From: CAMTWJ01 sp964643605
Lineage (GTDB): Bacteria > Patescibacteriota > Saccharimonadia > Saccharimonadales > 2-12-FULL-41-12
DNA length: 9,205 bases
Reading direction: 5' to 3'
Assembly (NCBI GenBank): GCA_964643605.1
Contig: CAZXTF010000026.1
Span: forward strand, 1-9,205
Shown piece by piece: positions 6,452-9,205 of this stretch (its first letter is position 1; each line of letters begins with the position of its first letter). The notes beneath the pieces are model-generated. The model was not told the origin of the DNA. It made no database searches and worked only from the letters and a program-made list of their open reading frames with translations. The position numbers and the translations under genes are program-made.

Positions 6452-6470
6452 AAATCTATTCGATAGGTTT
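6452..6470. terminator. Possible bidirectional hairpin at the convergent gene ends
   Basis: An 8-bp inverted repeat AAATCTAT / ATAGGTTT (one G-T pair) with a TCG loop sits right at the convergent stops of the orphan gene and the glycosyltransferase gene. The outer A and T bases give short A/T flanks on both strands, as expected for a compact bidirectional terminator. It lacks a long U-tract and has few G-C pairs, so termination strength is doubtful. It overlaps the last codons of the glycosyltransferase. Confidence 0.35.
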
Positions 6471-7301
6471 GAGGCCAAGCATTTTTTCGAGACTATATAG
6501 TACAGTCAACAAGAAAGCTACAAATCCAAAGGGCAGTAATACAACAAATAAAACAGCTGCTAGAAAAATGTTGAGTGTGTTTTCTGCACGTGCTTTTTGG
6601 TACGTGCCAAGTTGTTTGTGCCGACGAATTGTGGCATGTTTACGACGTTCGTATTCAATCGCCTTAGGAAGATACGCTAGACGCTCCCCATCTGTAACGA
6701 TACGTAAATTATTGTCATATTTCACCGTATGCCCAGAGGCTTTTATAAGTATCGACAGATCTTGGTCCTCATGAACCTCTTTATCATCCAAAGAAGTATC
6801 TTTCTTAATTTGCTGCCATATTTTTTTTGTGATAACCATATTTGGGCCCCACATCACCTGAAAGCGCAGCACAGACCACATATGCCAAAAATACATACGT
6901 GACCAAAATACCGACTGAAGGGGCAATAAGTTACTAATTGCAAAAGTCTTCCCAGGCCCCGTGATGGCTACGACACCAGGACGTGACATCTGAGCTAAGG
7001 CTTCCTCCACCCAGTTCACTGCGATCACCGAGTCGGAGTCGAGGCGAGCCAAGAGATCACCCTTGGCGGTATTAAATCCCTTGTTACGAGCGGGGATAAG
7101 CCCCTGTTTCTTCTCGTGCAGCAGCGTAACAAACGAGTAGTCCTTAGCGATATCACAGGTTGTATCAGTAGAATTATTATCAACCACAATAACTTCCAGT
7201 GGTTTAATTGTTTGTTCTTTTATCGCCTCCAGGCATGCTCTAAGATGGTTTTCTTCGTTGTATGCTGGTATGATAATCGAAAGCGTAAGCGTTTTTCCCA
7301 T
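6456..7301 (-). CDS. Family 2 glycosyltransferase with C-terminal membrane anchor
   Basis: This is a 281-residue GT-A-fold glycosyltransferase that moves a sugar from an activated donor, probably for surface glycan or glycolipid synthesis. It opens with TLSIIIPAYNEENHLRACL (5-23), the classic GT2 start. It then has VIVVDNNSTD (37-46, binding the nucleotide), ARNKGF (71-76), RLDSDS (87-91, the metal-binding DxD) and HEDQDLS (177-183, matching the ED acceptor/base region). A hydrophobic stretch at 242-270 forms one or two membrane helices, followed by a short basic tail, so the catalytic domain is probably cytoplasmic and membrane-tethered. Donor and acceptor cannot be predicted. It is divergent from the glycoside-hydrolase-like gene with only 27 bp between starts. 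The stop is TAG. There is no ribosome binding site; a -10-like box is 16 nt upstream. Confidence 0.92.
   Translation of the reverse strand: MGKTLTLSIIIPAYNEENHLRACLEAIKEQTIKPLEVIVVDNNSTDTTCDIAKDYSFVTLLHEKKQGLIPARNKGFNTAKGDLLARLDSDSVIAVNWVEEALAQMSRPGVVAITGPGKTFAISNLLPLQSVFWSRMYFWHMWSVLRFQVMWGPNMVITKKIWQQIKKDTSLDDKEVHEDQDLSILIKASGHTVKYDNNLRIVTDGERLAYLPKAIEYERRKHATIRRHKQLGTYQKARAENTLNIFLAAVLFVVLLPFGFVAFLLTVLYSLEKMLGLKPIE
7266..7274 (+). promoter_or_regulatory. Possible extended -10 promoter of the glycoside-hydrolase-like gene
   Basis: The sequence TGGTATGAT followed by AAT is a good extended -10 box 54 nt before the ATG at 7329. It lies inside the antisense start of the glycosyltransferase gene, so it may simply reflect codon composition. 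No better box with a short leader was found for this gene. Confidence 0.25.
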
Positions 7302-7317
7302 AAGACAAGTTCACTAA

Positions 7318-7326
7318 ATCATAGCA
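7318..7326 (-). promoter_or_regulatory. Candidate extended -10 promoter of the glycosyltransferase gene
   Basis: The minus strand reads TGCTATGAT (TGn plus TATGAT) ending 16 nt before the ATG at 7301. It lies in the 27-bp divergent gap and would give a leader of roughly 9 nt without a Shine-Dalgarno site. The -35 region is poor. Confidence 0.4.
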
Positions 7327-7328
7327 GA

Positions 7329-8468
7329 ATGCCAACCAAGAAAAAACCAAAGCAAAAGAAGCGGACAGCAGCCAAAGCTAGTCCGTTTTCTAAAGTTTGG
7401 GGCATACTGTGGAAGAATCGAGATTGGTACGAACGAGTTATTATCGTTCTCGCCTTGATCGTGGGTTTTATCTTTAGCGCTAGCTACGGACTTGCATATT
7501 GGTACCAGCAAAAACATGCCAACGAACCCCTACAGATCGGCACAACATTTATCCCTCGCTATGCTCGCTACTTTGGGCTCGATCCCAAAGTAGCACTCCA
7601 CGACACTCTATACGATCTCAACATAAAGCACCTCCGACTGGTAAGTTACTGGAAAGAAATAGAGCCGACCCCAGGCACCTACGATTTTAGTGACCTAGAC
7701 TGGCAGTTCAGGATGGCCGAAGAAGCTGGAGCTACTGTAAATCTGTCTGTGGGCTTGCGACAACCTCGCTGGCCTGAATGTCATGAACCCGAATGGGCAA
7801 AGAACCAACCAAAAGAGCTTTGGTACCCTCAGCTCAAGCAATTCATGACCGCAGTAGTCGAACGCTACAAGAGCAGCCCAGCGCTCGTGAGCTATCAGGT
7901 AGAAAACGAATTCTTTATGGAGGTATTCGGCGAATGTACCGACTTCGACCGCAACCGACTCATAGAAGAAGTAGACCTTGTCAGAAAGCTCGACCCAAGT
8001 AAGCAAATCATCGTAACCCGCAGCAACAACTGGGGTGGATTCCCACTCGGCGAGCCAACTCCTGATGTGTACGGTGTCGCCGTATACAAACGAGTGTACG
8101 ACTACTCAGTAACCAATCGCTATTTCGAATACCCGTACCCGCCTTGGTTCTATGCGATGCTCGCCGGAGCAGGGGAGCTAGCAAAAGGCAAACCGCTGAC
8201 TATTCACGAGCTACAAACCGAGCCATGGATGCCAGATGGCTACGAGATCAACAAAATATCAGATATTCCCGAGCAAAATAAATCTATGAACGCCGAGCGT
8301 TTGCAAAAGCGTTTTGAGTACGGCCGAGAAACTGGTCTGCGAGCTATAGATACTTGGGGTGTAGAGTGGTGGTATTGGCGCAAGGTAAAAGCAAATGACC
8401 CAAGCCTTTGGGATGTTGCCAAAGAACAAGTTGCCAAAATCGAACAAGAGAATAGTCGCCTAAGATAA
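7329..8468 (+). CDS. Membrane-anchored glycoside-hydrolase-like protein, clan GH-A (TIM barrel)
   Basis: This is a 379-residue protein. A lysine-rich cytoplasmic N-terminus (1-20) is followed by one membrane helix (about 37-57, VIIVLALIVGFIFSASYGLAY) and a large, probably extracellular catalytic domain. Beta/alpha-barrel features are LNIKHLRLVSYWKEIEPTPG (97-116), typical of clan GH-A ('W..IEP..G.YDFS'), WQFRMAEEAGATVNLSVG, and VENE (191-194), where Asn193-Glu194 fits the acid/base on strand 4. IHELQTEPW (292-300) offers Glu294 or Glu298 as the strand-7 nucleophile, and WGVEWWYW (343-350) fits strand 8. The exact GH family (5, 39, 42 or other) cannot be told. The ATG at 7329 is chosen because the lysine-rich tail plus helix follow directly; longer in-frame starts at 7245 and 7116 run antisense through the glycosyltransferase. 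No ribosome binding site is seen. Confidence 0.82.
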   Translation: MPTKKKPKQKKRTAAKASPFSKVWGILWKNRDWYERVIIVLALIVGFIFSASYGLAYWYQQKHANEPLQIGTTFIPRYARYFGLDPKVALHDTLYDLNIKHLRLVSYWKEIEPTPGTYDFSDLDWQFRMAEEAGATVNLSVGLRQPRWPECHEPEWAKNQPKELWYPQLKQFMTAVVERYKSSPALVSYQVENEFFMEVFGECTDFDRNRLIEEVDLVRKLDPSKQIIVTRSNNWGGFPLGEPTPDVYGVAVYKRVYDYSVTNRYFEYPYPPWFYAMLAGAGELAKGKPLTIHELQTEPWMPDGYEINKISDIPEQNKSMNAERLQKRFEYGRETGLRAIDTWGVEWWYWRKVKANDPSLWDVAKEQVAKIEQENSRLR

Positions 8469-8496
8469 CGACCCTATCTTTATAGTATATCATGTA

Positions 8497-8525
8497 TTGT
8501 AATTTTTTGCAATATGATCCATAAT
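8497..8525 (+). promoter_or_regulatory. Promoter of smpB
   Basis: The -35-like TTGTAA (8497-8502) and -10-like CATAAT (8520-8525) are 17 bp apart, in the 65-bp gap after the glycoside-hydrolase-like gene. The ATG of smpB lies 8 nt past the -10 box, giving a near-leaderless transcript. No Shine-Dalgarno site precedes the ATG. A 7-bp imperfect palindrome (8496-8513) overlaps the -35 box and spacer. Confidence 0.55.
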
Positions 8526-8533
8526 TAACTCTT

Positions 8534-8995
8534 ATGGCAAAGAAGAAAAAGCCCACTACCAAGAAAATCACCAATCGCCGAGCTAGTTTTGACTACCAGC
8601 TGGGTGATGACCTCGTGGCTGGAATTGCCCTAAATGGGCGTGAGACCAAAGCACTGCGGCTGGGGCACGGGCATTTGCGGGGCGCCTACGTAATGATCCG
8701 AGGTGGCGAACTCTGGCTAGTCAATGCCACTATAACTGGCTTTAACGGGGTAACATTGACCGAATCCGAGCAAGTGCAAGATCGTAAGCTGTTAGTTAAA
8801 AAAAGGGAACTCGAAAGCCTTATCGAAGCCAAAAAACAGGGGAAGAGCCTTGTGCCAGTCGAGCTGCTAACTGGTGGAAGATACATCAAGTTGCGCCTAG
8901 CAGTTGGTACAGGCAAAAAGCGCTTCGACAAGCGGGCCGTTATCCAAAAGCGAGATCAAGAACGATCCAACTTGCGAGAGCTTAAGAACAGATAG
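8534..8995 (+). CDS. smpB: SsrA-binding protein SmpB (trans-translation ribosome rescue)
   Basis: SmpB binds tmRNA and places it in the A site of stalled ribosomes. The protein is 153 residues, the normal family length. After a lysine-rich N-terminus it has NRRASFDYQL (matching N.KA.HDY.I), GIALNGRETKALRLGHGHLRGAYV (matching G..L.G.EVKSLR.G...L.D.Y) and GELWLVNATI. It then has DRKLLVKKRELESL, SLVPVELLTGGRYIKLRLAVGTGKKRFDKR and VIQKRDQER, where the basic C-terminal tail forms the helix that enters the mRNA channel. The usual NH.P.R.RKLLLH segment is altered here to SEQVQDRKLLVKK, lacking His and Pro. It starts 65 bp after the preceding gene, with its own promoter. No tmRNA gene is seen in the window. 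Stop TAG. Confidence 0.95.
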   Translation: MAKKKKPTTKKITNRRASFDYQLGDDLVAGIALNGRETKALRLGHGHLRGAYVMIRGGELWLVNATITGFNGVTLTESEQVQDRKLLVKKRELESLIEAKKQGKSLVPVELLTGGRYIKLRLAVGTGKKRFDKRAVIQKRDQERSNLRELKNR

Positions 8996-9037
8996 TATTT
9001 ACAGATTGCAGGCCAATCGTTTAGAATAGGCAGGTTA

Positions 9038-9054
9038 GCTTTTATCGTAAAAGC
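9038..9054. other. Perfect 7-bp hairpin between smpB and tRNA-Gln
   Basis: GCTTTTA and TAAAAGC flank a TCG loop. It lies 43 bp after the smpB stop and 11 bp before the tRNA-Gln. There is no U-tract on the plus strand, so it is not a typical intrinsic terminator; it could stabilise the smpB 3' end or mark the tRNA leader for processing. The rest of the 70-bp gap shows no other clear signal. Confidence 0.4.
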
Positions 9055-9065
9055 AAAAGGCATAA

Positions 9066-9141
9066 TCCCGGGTAGCTCAATTGGTGGAGCAACGCACTTT
9101 GACTGCGCAGGTTGTTGGTTCGAGTCCAACCTCCTCTGCCA
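9066..9141 (+). tRNA. tRNA-Gln (anticodon TTG) with disrupted acceptor stem
   Basis: The cloverleaf is recognisable. The D-arm is GCTC AATTGGTG GAGC (9075-9090). The anticodon loop CTTTGAC holds TTG at 9099-9101, on a stem with four good pairs and an A-C mismatch at its top. A five-base variable loop follows, then a T-arm GTTGG TTCGAGT CCAAC (9114-9130). The 3' strand CTCCTCT, G73 and encoded CCA end at 9141. G73 and the anticodon fit glutamine. The 5' strand TCCCGGG forms only three pairs, near the D-arm side; the outer four positions mismatch. It may still be functional, be edited, or be a decayed copy. It is 11 bp before tRNA-His. Confidence 0.7.
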
Positions 9142-9152
9142 CACAGAACAAT

Positions 9153-9205
9153 GGTGGATATAGCCAAGCGGTTAAGGCCCTGGATTGTGACTCCGGTATG
9201 CGTGA
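9153..9205 (+). tRNA. tRNA-His (anticodon GTG), partial at window end
   Basis: The 5' half of a tRNA is present up to the variable loop. G-1 is encoded at 9153, as usual for bacterial tRNA-His, followed by the acceptor strand GTGGATA (9154-9160), TA, and a D-arm with stem GCC/GGC. The anticodon stem is CTGGA/TCCGG around the loop TTGTGAC with anticodon GTG at 9187-9189. The T-arm and 3' end lie beyond the window. Confidence 0.92.

Noticed and set aside
7116..7328. In-frame upstream extension of the glycoside-hydrolase-like protein (starts at 7116 or 7245)
   Set aside because: It lies antisense to the start of the glycosyltransferase, contains unremarkable residues, and would place the lysine-rich tail and membrane anchor internally. 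The ATG at 7329 gives a normal anchored topology.
8996..9065. tmRNA gene next to smpB
   Set aside because: The 70-bp gap is too short, and the following RNA has a normal anticodon arm and CCA end of a glutamine tRNA rather than a tmRNA tag frame.
8956..9144. Minus-strand open frame of 62 codons containing RLDSNQQP
   Set aside because: It is the reverse translation of the tRNA-Gln and its leader; this type of peptide is a known artefact of tRNA antisense strands.
1..9205. UGA reassignment (genetic code 25 or 4)
   Set aside because: All genes read through at full family length with TGA treated as stop; there is no in-frame TGA in any coding region.

Overview
The window looks like ordinary core-genome DNA from a small-genome bacterium. 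I suspect Candidatus Saccharibacteria (TM7) or a related CPR/Patescibacteria lineage. This is an inference from protein style (shortened ATP synthase delta subunit, lineage-specific orphan, compact gene spacing), from the apparent near-leaderless promoters, and from the complete absence of TGA stops. No taxonomic marker in the window settles it. No mobile element, CRISPR array or prophage is visible.

Region 1 (1-4213, minus strand) is an F1Fo ATP synthase operon read right to left: AtpZ/AtpI-like protein, a (atpB), c (atpE), b (atpF), delta (atpH), alpha (atpA) and gamma (atpG, cut by the window start). The beta and epsilon genes would lie beyond position 1. Gene junctions are tight: a stop/start overlap between atpZ and atpB, 4 bp between atpF and atpH, and 6 bp between atpA and atpG. 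Most internal genes carry AAGGAG-type ribosome binding sites.

Region 2 (4280-6450, plus strand) is transcribed divergently from the ATP synthase operon. It holds a HAD-family phosphatase, a CobO/BtuR-type corrinoid adenosyltransferase and a 288-residue protein I do not recognise. The last has the best promoter in the window (TTGACT, 17 bp, TATAAT with a TG extension).

Region 3 (6456-8468) is a divergent pair: a membrane-associated family 2 glycosyltransferase (minus) and a membrane-anchored clan GH-A glycoside-hydrolase-like protein (plus), separated by 27 bp. Both probably act on cell-surface glycans.

Region 4 (8534-9205, plus strand) holds smpB, the protein partner of tmRNA in ribosome rescue, followed by tRNA-Gln(TTG) and the first part of tRNA-His(GTG). 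The tRNA-Gln has an acceptor stem whose outer four pairs do not form.

The most notable global signal is regulatory. Promoter-proximal genes tend to have an extended -10 box (TGn TAnnnT) only 6-16 nt before their ATG, implying leaderless or nearly leaderless mRNAs, while operon-internal genes use Shine-Dalgarno sites. All twelve complete genes end in TAA or TAG (six each) and all thirteen start with ATG. I found no convincing evidence of a wholly new system here. The items worth checking are the promoter pattern, the tRNA-Gln, the orphan protein and the isolated corrinoid adenosyltransferase.
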